Assembly: GCF_022437945.1 (NCBI RefSeq)
Contig: NZ_CP092535.1
Coordinates: 3,410,001-3,474,000 of the forward strand
Reading direction: 5' to 3'
DNA length: 64,000 nucleotides
From: Nocardioides sp. TF02-7
Lineage (GTDB): Bacteria; Actinomycetota; Actinomycetes; Propionibacteriales; Nocardioidaceae
Part shown: positions 27,350-35,451 of the stretch, one piece after another
Layout of the letters: each line of letters opens with the position of its first letter
How positions within the stretch are numbered: the stretch's first letter is position 1
The notes under the pieces: model-generated
What the model was told of the DNA's origin: nothing
The model's input: the letters and a program-made list of their open reading frames with translations, nothing else
Database searches by the model: none
Position numbers and translations under genes: made by a program

Positions 27350-28562
27350 ATGACCGAGCGCCTCCGGTCCCTCCGCCCGCCTGCCCGGGTGCAAGACGTC
27401 GCGCTCGCGCTGCTCGTCGCGGTGATGCAGGTCCAGGGCACCATGTCCCGTGCCGCCGCCGACCCGGACACCGTGCTCCGGCCGCTGGCGGAGCCCGGTC
27501 ACCTCGGTCACGCACTCCTGGCCGCGAGTGGTCTCGTCCTCGTCCTGCGCCGCAGGTACCCATTCGCCGTCTTCGTCGCGACCGCGCTCGGCAGCCTCGC
27601 CTACTACGCCCTGGACTTCCCCGACGGACCGGGTTGGCTCGCGCTGTTCGTCGCCCTCTACACCCTCACGGCGCACGGCGACGGACGGAGGTCCCTGGTC
27701 CTCGCGGGCGTCGGGATCACCGTCCTGGCCGCCTGCTGGCTGGTGGCGGCCGCCGACGTCGAGCCACGGCAGGCGATCGGCTGGGTGTTCTTCCGGATCG
27801 GGGCCTCGGTCATGAGCGCCGCGCTCGGTGAGTCGCTCCGGTCGCGCCGGGTGATCGCGACCGAGGCACTGGCACGGGCCGAGCTCGCCGAGCGGACGCG
27901 GGAGGAGGAGGCCCGGGCCAGGGTCGCGCAGGAGCGCCTTCGGATCACACGCGAGGTCCATGACACCGTGGCGCACGCGGTCGCCGTCATCAACGTGCAG
28001 GCAGGCGTCACCGCTCACGTGCTCGACCGCCGCCCCGACCGGGCCCGCGCGGCCCTGGTCGCCATCGAGCAGACCAGCTCGCGCGCCCTGGAGGAGATGC
28101 GAGCGGTGCTCGGCGTCCTCCGCGGGGACGACGGCGCGCGCACGACGTCGCCGGGCCTGGACCAGGTGGACGCGCTCGTCGAGCGAGCCCGCGACGCGGG
28201 CCTGGACGTCCAGGTCGCGGAGTCCCGGAACCCGTGCGCCGCGGGGAGCGAGGCAGGTTCCGAGCGCCGTCGACACCGCGGCGTACCGGATCGTGCAGGA
28301 GGCGATCACCAACGTCATCCGGCACGTGGGCCCGACCCGGGTCGAGGTCGGGATCCGTCACGACGGTGAGGCGCTGGAGGTGCGGGTGACCGACCGCGGC
28401 CCGTGTGCCGACCACCCGGTGGCCGGGCCACCGGGCGACGGGCGCGGCATCCACGGGATGCGTGAGCGTTGCGAGCTGCTCGGTGGTCGGCTCGAGGCGG
28501 GGCCTGTCGAGGGCGCGGGGTTCGAGGTGCGGGCGGTGCTGCCCCTCGGGGTGGTCGGATGA
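27350..28562 (+). CDS. Second DesK/NarL-type sensor histidine kinase (frameshifted)
   Basis: About 404 residues. Multiple N-terminal membrane helices, coiled linker (ARAELAERTREEEARARVAQERL), HisKA_3 with the His in RITREVHDTVAHAVAVINVQ, and a HATPase_c domain (YRIVQEAITNVIRHVGPTR). A frame change at about 28250-28262 separates NPCAAGSEAG from VPSAVDTAAYRIVQ. ATGA overlap with the following regulator. Organisation is like the pair at 24837, with which it forms two adjacent paralogous systems. Confidence 0.87.
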
Positions 28563-29251
28563 CGGCCGCAGCCGGCGATCGGCAGCGGGGTGGGCCGATC
28601 AGGGTGCTGCTCGTCGACGACGAGGTCCTCGTCCGATCCGGCTTCCGCCTGCTGCTCGACGTCGAGGACGACATCGAGGTCGTCGGGGAGGCGAGCACCG
28701 GCGGCGAGGCGGTCGAGCAGGCGAGGGCGACGCGACCCGACGTCGTCCTCATGGACATCCGGATGCCCGGCGTCGACGGGATCCGGGCCACCGAGGAGAT
28801 CGCCGCCACCCGCGGCCTCGAGAGCACGCGCGTGCTGGTCCTGACGACGTACGAGACCGATTCCTACGTCTACGACGCACTCCGGGCCGGAGCCAGCGGG
28901 TTCCTGCTGAAGGACGCGGGTCCCGCCGAGCTCCTCCACGGCATCCGGGTGGTCGACGCCGGTGATGCGCTGCTGGCCCCGAGGATCACCCGGCGGCTCA
29001 TCGGTAGGCTGACCGCCACCGAAGCGGCTGCCAGGGTCGCCGAGGAACGGTTGTCGGTGCTGACCGTGCGGGAGCGCGAGGTCCTCGCGCTGGTCGGCCG
29101 CGGCCTCAGCAACGAGGAGATCGGCGCCGAGCTGGTGCTCAGCCCCGCGACCGCCCGCACCCACGTCAGCCACACGATGCGAAAGCTCGGCGCTCGCGAC
29201 CGCGCCCAGCTCGTCGTCGTCGCCTACGAGACCGGACTGGTCGGGCGGTAG
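28559..29251 (+). CDS. Second NarL/LuxR-family response regulator
   Basis: 230 residues. Receiver IRVLLVDDEVLVRSGFRLLLD, phospho-Asp in VVLMDIRMPGVDG, Lys in FLLKDAG; LuxR HTH at LTVREREVLALVGRGLSNEEIGAELVLSPATARTHVSHTMRKL. The ATG at 28559 overlaps the kinase stop. An N-terminal 13-residue extension before the receiver is normal for actinomycete NarL regulators. Confidence 0.92.
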   Translation: MTAAAGDRQRGGPIRVLLVDDEVLVRSGFRLLLDVEDDIEVVGEASTGGEAVEQARATRPDVVLMDIRMPGVDGIRATEEIAATRGLESTRVLVLTTYETDSYVYDALRAGASGFLLKDAGPAELLHGIRVVDAGDALLAPRITRRLIGRLTATEAAARVAEERLSVLTVREREVLALVGRGLSNEEIGAELVLSPATARTHVSHTMRKLGARDRAQLVVVAYETGLVGR

Positions 29252-29387
29252 TCGCCGGTCCGGACGGTGGCGGGCGCCGCTACGCCGAGGAGCGCGCGTC
29301 CGGGCGGTCCTGCTACATCGACCGACGTACCCGGTGCCGCCCGGGACCCGATGCGGGGACGGCGCGTGCCGCGGGACATTCGTCGGC

Positions 29388-29915
29388 ATGACTCCTCGAG
29401 CAGACGACCGCAACCGTTCTCACCACCGCCCCTCACCGGTCCGCTCGCGGCAGGCGCCGCGACGCCGGGCGTCGACCGCCGGGCGCGTCGCCGCGATCCT
29501 CGCCGCGACGTCCTTCGCCGTCGTGCTCGGAGACGTCGCGAGTGCGGCCGACGCGGTCGCCGGCGCTCCGGCGGACCCAGCGGCCGCCGGCTACGAGATG
29601 AGCGGAGGTCGCGCGGCTTCCGGCGCCGGACTGCTGGCGTCCCTCGTCGGTATCGCCCTCGGCGTGCTGGAGCTGGTCCGCCTCCGTCAGCCGTCGCGGC
29701 GGTCCGCCGGCCGGCCGGCACGTGCCGCCGTGCTCGCCGGGGTCGTGGCCGTGGTCCTGGGCGCGGCGACGATGCTCGGTGCCGACGGCGGTGTCGGCAG
29801 CGGAGAGGGCGTCGGCGGAGCGGTGCTGGCGGTCGTGCTGGGCGTCGTGAGCGCGCTGCTCGGCGCGGCGTCGCTGGTCCGCGGTCGCCGGCGGGCCGCT
29901 GCGCCGTCGTCGTGA
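29388..29915 (+). CDS. DUF6223-like membrane protein
   Basis: 175 residues: a basic N-terminus, a membrane or signal segment (VAAILAATSFAVVLGDVASA), then GYEMSGGRAASGAGLLASLVGIALGVLEL and two more helices rich in Gly and Val (AVVLGAATMLGADGG, GAVLAVVLGVVSALLGAASLVRG). This pattern of a GY-x-GGR motif followed by three glycine-rich helices is that of DUF6223 proteins of streptomycetes and relatives. Function unknown. Start ATG 29388 chosen over an upstream in-frame ATG at 29334. Confidence 0.6.
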   Translation: MTPRADDRNRSHHRPSPVRSRQAPRRRASTAGRVAAILAATSFAVVLGDVASAADAVAGAPADPAAAGYEMSGGRAASGAGLLASLVGIALGVLELVRLRQPSRRSAGRPARAAVLAGVVAVVLGAATMLGADGGVGSGEGVGGAVLAVVLGVVSALLGAASLVRGRRRAAAPSS

Positions 29916-29987
29916 GCCGGCCCGCGACCACGGGCTGCCCCCGGGACTGGCCCGTCGGCGACCCGTTCGTCCTGACAGGATCGCGGC

Positions 29988-30322
29988 ATGGACGTGGTGC
30001 GCTCGATCCCGTTGTTCGTGCTGGCCGCCGTCGCCGAGATCGGCGGCGCCTGGCTGGTGTGGCAGGGCGTCCGTGAGCAGCGGGGCCTGCTGTGGGTCGG
30101 CGCCGGCATGGTGGCGCTCGGCCTCTACGGGTTCGTCGCGACGCTCCAGCCCGACGCCCACTTCGGCCGGATCCTCGCCGCCTACGGCGGCGTCTTCGTC
30201 GCCGGGTCGCTGGCCTGGGGCATGGTCGTCGACGGGTTCCGGCCGGACCGGTGGGACGTCGCCGGGGCCGCGATCTGCCTGGCCGGGGTGGCGGTCATCA
30301 TGTACGCCCCCGCGGCGCGTAG
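29988..30322 (+). CDS. YnfA/UPF0060-family small membrane protein
   Basis: About 111 residues, four helices, SMR-transporter-like fold. Motifs: [47 protein letters not shown] and the C-terminal [10 protein letters not shown]. The current frame has no stop after MYAP and runs on into the next gene. If one C is restored in the five-C run at 30307-30311 the protein ends MYAPRGA at the TAG of 30322, the normal length for the family. Some relatives export small cations or drugs; role here unknown. Confidence 0.8.
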
Positions 30323-30371
30323 CGACGACGTTCCCGCGGCACGGCGTCGTCCGCTGCCTAGGTTGGTGTCC

Positions 30372-30936
30372 ATGACGACCGACAAGTCGATGCGGGAGCG
30401 GATGCGCTCCGGGGGAGCCCTACATCGCCGACGACCCCGAGATCGCGGCCGAGCTCGGCCGGGCACAGCGGCTGTCCTTCCGGATCAACAGCACCGACCC
30501 GACCGACCAGGAGGCCCTGCGGGCGCTGTTCACCGAGCTGCTGGGGGAGTACGGCGACGGCGCCGAGATCCGGCCGCCGTTCCACTGCGACTACGGGAGC
30601 CAGACGACGTGGGGCGCCCGCTCGTTCGCCAACTTCGGGCTGGTGGTCCTCGACGTGGCGCGGGTGAGGGTCGGCGAGGACGTGCAGATGGGACCCCGCG
30701 TGCAGCTGCTGACCGCGACCCACCCGCTCGAGCCCGGCCCGCGCCGGGACAAGTGGGAGTCCGCCGAGCCGATCGTGATCGGCGACAACGTGTGGCTCGG
30801 CGGTGGCGTCATCGTCTGCCCGGGCGTCACCATCGGCGACGACACCGTGGTGGGCGCCGGCTCCGTCGTCACCAAGGACCTGCCGTCCGGCGTGGTCGCG
30901 GTGGGCAGCCCGGCCCGGGTGGTCCGCGAGCTCTGA
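30372..30936 (+). CDS. Maltose/galactoside O-acetyltransferase-type sugar acetyltransferase (frameshifted)
   Basis: About 187 residues. Acetyl-CoA-dependent left-handed beta-helix enzyme of the LacA/Maa family: N-terminal [32 protein letters not shown], then the catalytic-His segment TATHPLEP and hexapeptide repeats [32 protein letters not shown]. An extra G in a G-run at about 30410 splits the first 15 residues from the rest. Probably acetylates a sugar or glycoside. Confidence 0.87.
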
Positions 30937-30986
30937 GCCCGGCGAGCCGACCTCGATGTCGGCGGGCGGCCCTACCGTCGTCGGTC

Positions 30987-31742
30987 ATGGAAACGTTCGA
31001 GGACCGGTTCGAGGGGGCGACCCTCGACCCCGGGCGCTGGGTCGACCACTACCTCCCTCAGTGGACGACGCCGGAGCGGTCCCAGGCCCGCTACGACCTG
31101 CCCGGGCGCGGCCTCCGCCTGCGCATCGACGCCGACCAGCCGGCCTGGCGGGAGGACGACGGCCCGATGCGGGTCAGCAACGTCCAGACGGCGACGTGGT
31201 CCGGCCCCGCGGGCAGCACGGTCGGCACCCACCGGCACCGCCCCGACGGGCTGCTCGTGGTGACGCCGCAACCGACGCGGCGGCTGTGGACGCCGACAGC
31301 GGGGCGCGTCGAGGTGACCGCGTGCGCGAGCACCGACCCCGACTGCATGCTCGGGATCTGGCTGGTGGGGCTCGAGGCCGGCGATCCCGCGGACTCCGGC
31401 GAGATCTGCCTCGCGGAGCTCTTCGGCGACAAGGTCGGCGCCCGTGGCTCCGTCGTGCGCACCGGGATCAAGGCCCACCACGACCCGCGGCTGGTCACCG
31501 ACGTCACCGACGTCGAGCTGCCGATCGACACCTCTCGGCCCCACACCTACGCCGCCGAGTGGGACGCCGACGGCGTCCGGCTGTCGGTCGACGGGCGGGT
31601 CGTCAAGAGCAGCACCCAGCGGCTCGACTACGAGCTGCAGCTGATGATCGACCTGTTCGAGTTCCCGGGCGACGGCGACCGGAGCGCCGCTGACTACCCC
31701 AAGACCGCCCTCGTCCTTGAGGTCCGCGGCCACCCGGCGTGA
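30987..31742 (+). CDS. Glycoside hydrolase family 16-like protein
   Basis: 251 residues of jelly-roll type: [29 protein letters not shown] start, a mid-region with [30 protein letters not shown], and the C-terminal [24 protein letters not shown] strand pair typical of GH16. The catalytic consensus ExDxxE appears as E-I-C-L-A-E, with Cys for Asp, so hydrolysis may be altered. No signal peptide is seen, which suggests a cytoplasmic or atypical member. ATG at 30987. Confidence 0.72.
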   Translation: METFEDRFEGATLDPGRWVDHYLPQWTTPERSQARYDLPGRGLRLRIDADQPAWREDDGPMRVSNVQTATWSGPAGSTVGTHRHRPDGLLVVTPQPTRRLWTPTAGRVEVTACASTDPDCMLGIWLVGLEAGDPADSGEICLAELFGDKVGARGSVVRTGIKAHHDPRLVTDVTDVELPIDTSRPHTYAAEWDADGVRLSVDGRVVKSSTQRLDYELQLMIDLFEFPGDGDRSAADYPKTALVLEVRGHPA

Positions 31743-31759
31743 CGCGCCGGCCCGGCTGC

Positions 31760-31992
31760 TCAGGCCTCGGCGAGCTCGCGGAGGTGCGCGAGCGTGGTCG
31801 CCATCCCGGCCTCCAGCTCGTCGGCGTGGCTCGCCCCGCCGCCGAGCAGCGCGGCGGCGAACACCCTGCCCACCGGCGTGAGGCGCTGCGGCACCGGGCG
31901 GCGCTGCACCAGCCTCGTGGACGCACCGCCCAGACCCGCTCGGGCGGCGCCTCGACGAGGGTCTCGGCGACCAGCTCCCGGTCGGTGCTCAC
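31760..31992 (-). pseudogene. Short SRPBCC-like gene or remnant (frameshifted)
   Basis: Starts VSTDRELVAETLVEAPPERVWA, a typical first strand and helix of an SRPBCC (Bet v1-like) domain. It then changes frame near 31925 to ASTRLVQRRPVPQRLTPVGRVFAAALLGG and ends with a helix DELEAGMATTLAHLRELAEA. Only about 77 residues, half or less of a normal SRPBCC domain, so an internal part is missing or this is a degenerate copy. Its GTG overlaps the stop of the upstream dehydrogenase-like gene (GTGA). Confidence 0.4.
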
Positions 31993-33217
31993 CCCGCGGC
32001 CGCCGCCGGTTCGTCGTCCCGCAGCCCCCAGGGGAGCCGTACTCCGTCAGCAGGTCGAGGAACGGCACGGCGTCGAACGCCTCCGGCCCGAGCACCCCCG
32101 TGCCGCTCCACGCGCCGGTCGCGAGCAGCTCGAGCGCGACGACGGGGTTGACCGCTGTCTGCCAGACCACGCACTGGTGGCCGTACTCGCGCATGCTCCA
32201 CTCGTTGTCGACCACGTGGTAGAGGTACGTCGACCGCGGTCGGCCGTCCTTGCCGGTGCCGGTCACCTGGACCCCCGCGCAGGTCTTGCCGCGCATCCGG
32301 TCGCCCAGACCGGCCGGGTCGGGCAGGCACGCCGCCACGACGTCGCGCGGCGCCACCTCGACGCCGCCGACGCGCACCGGGTCGGTGCGGTCGAGGCCCA
32401 GCCGGTGCAGCGTCTGCAGCACGCCGATGAACTCCTCGCCGAGCCCGTACTTGAAGGTGACCCGCTCGACGTCGATCCAGCGCGGCATCAGGAGCACCTC
32501 CTCGTGCTCGACGTTGACGCACTCGACCGGCCCGATCCCCTCGGGGAACTCGAACACCTCCGGCTCGCTGAACGGCGGCGTGGTGTGCCAGGCCCCGTCC
32601 TGCCACACCACGGGCGGGTTGAGGCACTCCTCGATCGTCGTCCAGATCGAGAACGACGGCGCGAAGACCGGCTCGCCGTCGTCGCCGAGCACCTCGAGGT
32701 CGGCCCCGTCGCGCACACCGAGCTCGGTGACCTCGCTGAAGAGGTGGTCGGCGGCGTAGCGGGCGAACACGTCGGACAGCCCCGGTTCGACCCCGATGCC
32801 GACGAGTGCGAGCCGGCCGGCCTCCTCCCACTGCCGGGCGGCGGCGAACTGCTCGTCGCCGAGCTTGACGCCGGTCTGCTCGTACGGCGCCGTCGGGTGC
32901 GGCCGGGAGAGGCTCATCGCCATGTCGAGGTAGTCGGCGCCGGCCTCGAGGGCACCCTCGAAGATCGGCATCACGAACCTCGGGTCGACCGCGTTCATCA
33001 CGTGCGTGATCCGGTGCTCGCGGGCGAGGGCCGCCACCAAGGCGCGGTCGGAGGCGTCGACCCGGGCGGCGACGTAGCGCGGGTCGGTCGCCGCGGCCCG
33101 CTCCGCTCGAGCGAGGTCGTAGTCGGCGCAGACCACGGTCTCGAAGAACTCCCGGCGGGCGGCGATCGCCGCGAACGCGCCGCCGACCCCTCCCGCGCCG
33201 ACCAGCAGGATCCTCAT
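31989..33217 (-). CDS. Saccharopine dehydrogenase-like oxidoreductase (frameshifted at C-terminus)
   Basis: About 409 residues. N-terminal Rossmann motif MRILLVGAGGVGGAFAAIA, then VMNAVDPRFVMPIFEGALEAGADYLDMA, which is characteristic of saccharopine dehydrogenase NADP-binding proteins and carboxynorspermidine-type relatives. VGIGVEPGLSDVFARYAADHL and KTCAGVQVTGTGKDG follow. A C missing from a C-run near 32030 gives SPWGLRDDEPAAAAG and a stop at 31989. Substrate is probably an amino-acid or polyamine conjugate; not determinable. The upstream intergenic region carries the palindromic repeats. Confidence 0.82.
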
Positions 33218-33352
33218 CTCCGCCCCTCCCCGTCTCGTCCGGTCCGTGTCTCGTCCGTGTCTCCGGTGGGGGAACCTTGTCACCGCCGGGCGGGGGAGTC
33301 CAGGGAGCCGCGCTGCGGCTGGTCGGGTGGGGGGTCGGCTCGGCACACGCGG

Positions 33353-33532
33353 CGCAGATTCATCAAGGTATGTCGACCAACCTGCGCCTCCCATGGTGGG
33401 TACGCCATGGGAGGCGCGGATTCACCTGCATACCTTGATGAATCTGCGGCTGCTGTGGCGGCTGCAGCGGCTCCGCCGCGAACCCGCTGAGCGGCGCGAA
33501 CTCACCTGCATACCTTGATGAATCTGCGGCTG
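33353..33532. repeat. Cluster of nested palindromic repeats
   Basis: A 20-base arm at 33353-33372 (CGCAGATTCATCAAGGTATG) is the exact inverse of 33429-33448 and again of 33509-33528. The two forward copies are part of a 31-bp direct repeat (33422-33452 and 33502-33532) spaced 80 bp apart. Between the first two arms is a perfect 13-bp stem (GCGCCTCCCATGG at 33384-33396 with its inverse at 33405-33417, 8-base loop). The block fills the 407-bp gap between divergent genes. It resembles REP/BIME-type mobile palindromes more than CRISPR. No gene is seen here. Confidence 0.85.
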
Positions 33533-33624
33533 GAACCACCTGAAACCGGCGTGAAGCCGAGGCGTAGCCGCGCCGGTGGACGCTTCCGGGGAGCCGGGGT
33601 TCCCGGCAGGAAGGAGGTACCGGG

Positions 33625-34620
33625 ATGACGGACGCTGTACGGGCCACCGGCCTGGTCAAGGCCTTCGGCGACTTCCGGGCGGTCGACGGCATCGACCTCG
33701 AGGTGCGCCAGGGTGAGATCTTCGGTGTGCTCGGCCCCAACGGGGCGGGCAAGACCACCACGCTGCGGATGCTGGCGACCTTGTTGCCGATCGACGGCGG
33801 GCGGGCGGAGGTGCTCGGTGTCGACGTACGACGCCAGCCGCACCGGATCCGGCAGCTGCTCGGGGTGACCGGGCAGTACGCCTCGGTCGACGAAGACCTG
33901 ACCGCGACGGAGAACCTGTGGCTGTTCGCGCGGCTGCAGGGGGTGCGTCGGGGGAGGGCTCGGCGGATCGCCGTGGAGCTGCTCGAGCAGTTCGGGCTCG
34001 AGGACGCGGCCCACAAGCCGATCAGCCAGTTCTCCGGCGGTATGCGCCGCCGTCTCGACCTCGCGTCGAGCCTGATCACGCGGCCACCGCTGATCTTCCT
34101 CGACGAGCCCACGACCGGTCTCGACCCGCGCACCCGCGGCCAGATGTGGGACACGATCCGCGGCCTGGTGGCCGACGGGTCGACGATCCTGCTGACGACG
34201 CAGTACCTCGACGAGGCCGACCAGCTCGCCGACCGGATCGTGGTGATCGACCGCGGCCGCAAGGTCGCGGAGGGCACGCCGGACGCGCTCAAGAGCCAGG
34301 TCGGCAGCTCGACGCTGCAGCTGCGGCTGGCGACCGACGCCGACCCCCGGCTCGCGACGGACGTCGTACGTCGCGTGGTCGGCGACGAGCCGGTGCTCAC
34401 GCCGGAGTCGGGCCGGATGAACGTTCCGCTCGACGACGCCGACCGGGCCGCCGACGTGCTGATCGGTCTGCGGCAGGCGGGGATCGGCATCGTCTCGGTC
34501 GCCGTCGCCAAGCCGACGCTCGACGAGGTGTTCCTGGCGCTCACCGGCCACGACACCCACGACGGCGCTGCGCACCCGGCGGCGCCGGCGGGCGACCCCG
34601 AGCTGGAGCTGGCGCGATGA
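33625..34620 (+). CDS. DrrA-type ABC exporter ATP-binding protein
   Basis: 331 residues. Walker A GPNGAGKTTTLRML, Q-loop, signature FSGGMRRRLDLA, Walker B LIFLDEPTTGLDPRTRG, and the DrrA-type C-terminal extension. Belongs to the daunorubicin-resistance ABC subfamily that exports drugs or lipids with a six-helix permease partner. The ATG at 33625 follows AAGGAGGT at optimal distance. ATGA overlap with the permease gene. Confidence 0.93.
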   Translation: MTDAVRATGLVKAFGDFRAVDGIDLEVRQGEIFGVLGPNGAGKTTTLRMLATLLPIDGGRAEVLGVDVRRQPHRIRQLLGVTGQYASVDEDLTATENLWLFARLQGVRRGRARRIAVELLEQFGLEDAAHKPISQFSGGMRRRLDLASSLITRPPLIFLDEPTTGLDPRTRGQMWDTIRGLVADGSTILLTTQYLDEADQLADRIVVIDRGRKVAEGTPDALKSQVGSSTLQLRLATDADPRLATDVVRRVVGDEPVLTPESGRMNVPLDDADRAADVLIGLRQAGIGIVSVAVAKPTLDEVFLALTGHDTHDGAAHPAAPAGDPELELAR

Positions 34621-35445
34621 CCGTCGTCCCGGCCCGGCTCGTCGACCCCCGGGCAGTAGTGGCGGCCACCACGCCCCCGGCCGACGCCGGTCGAGGCCGT
34701 CGACCAGACCTTGGCGATGGCGTGGCGGGCCGTGAAGAAGATGCGCCGCAACCCCGAGCAGTTCTTCGACGTGGTCGTCCAGCCGCTGCTCTTCACCGCG
34801 CTGTTCGCGTTCATCTTCGGTGGCGCGATCTCCGGCAGCGTCGAGGACTACCTCCCGGTGCTCGTCCCCGGGATCCTCGCCCAGACGGCGCTCACCGTGT
34901 GCATGGCGACCGGCGTGACGTTGCGGAGCGACATGGAGAAGGGCGTCTTCGACCGGTTCAAGTCGCTGCCGATCGCGCGGATCGCCCCGCTGGCGGGGCC
35001 GATGGTCGCCGACCTGATCAGGTATGCGATCGCGTCGGTGCTCACCCTCGCCACGGGGATCGCGATCGGCTACCGGCCCGGCGGTGGCGTGGTCGGCTGC
35101 CTCGCCGGTCTGGCCCTCACGGTCGTCGCCGGTTGGTCGCTGGCCTGGATCTTCGCCTGGCTCGGCACCGTCGCGCGCTCGGCACAAGGCGTCCAGGGCA
35201 TCTCGCTGATGATCATGTTCCCGCTGACGTTCCTCTCCAACGCGTTCGTCCCGGCAGAGACGCTGCCCGGCTGGCTGGAGGCGTTCGTCTCGGTCAACCC
35301 GGTCTCGCACGTGGTCACGGCCGTCCGCGACCTCCTCAACGACGGCGAGCTCACGGCCCACGTGGGCTGGGCGCTGCTCGGATGCGCGGCCGTGGTCGCG
35401 GTGTTCGCCCCGCTCGCCGTGCGCTCCTGGTCCCGCAAGATGTAG
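34617..35445 (+). CDS. DrrB-type ABC-2 permease (frameshifted)
   Basis: About 276 residues with six helices. An N-terminal cytosolic part (MTVVPARLVDPRAVVAATTPP) changes frame in a C-run near 34676 to TPVEAVDQTLAMAWRAVKKMRRNPEQFFDVVVQPLLF. Conserved ABC-2 features: FIFGGAISGSVEDYLPVLVPGILAQT, MEKGVFDRFKSLPIARIAPLAG and FPLTFLSNAFVPAETLPGWLEAFVSVNPVSH. Partner of the ATPase immediately upstream. Convergent with the AfsR-type gene, 6 bp apart. Confidence 0.9.
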
Positions 35446-35451
35446 CGAGGC

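Noticed and set aside
33353..33532. CRISPR array
   Set aside because: Only two direct copies, an additional inverted copy, and an internal stem unrelated to spacers; no cas genes.
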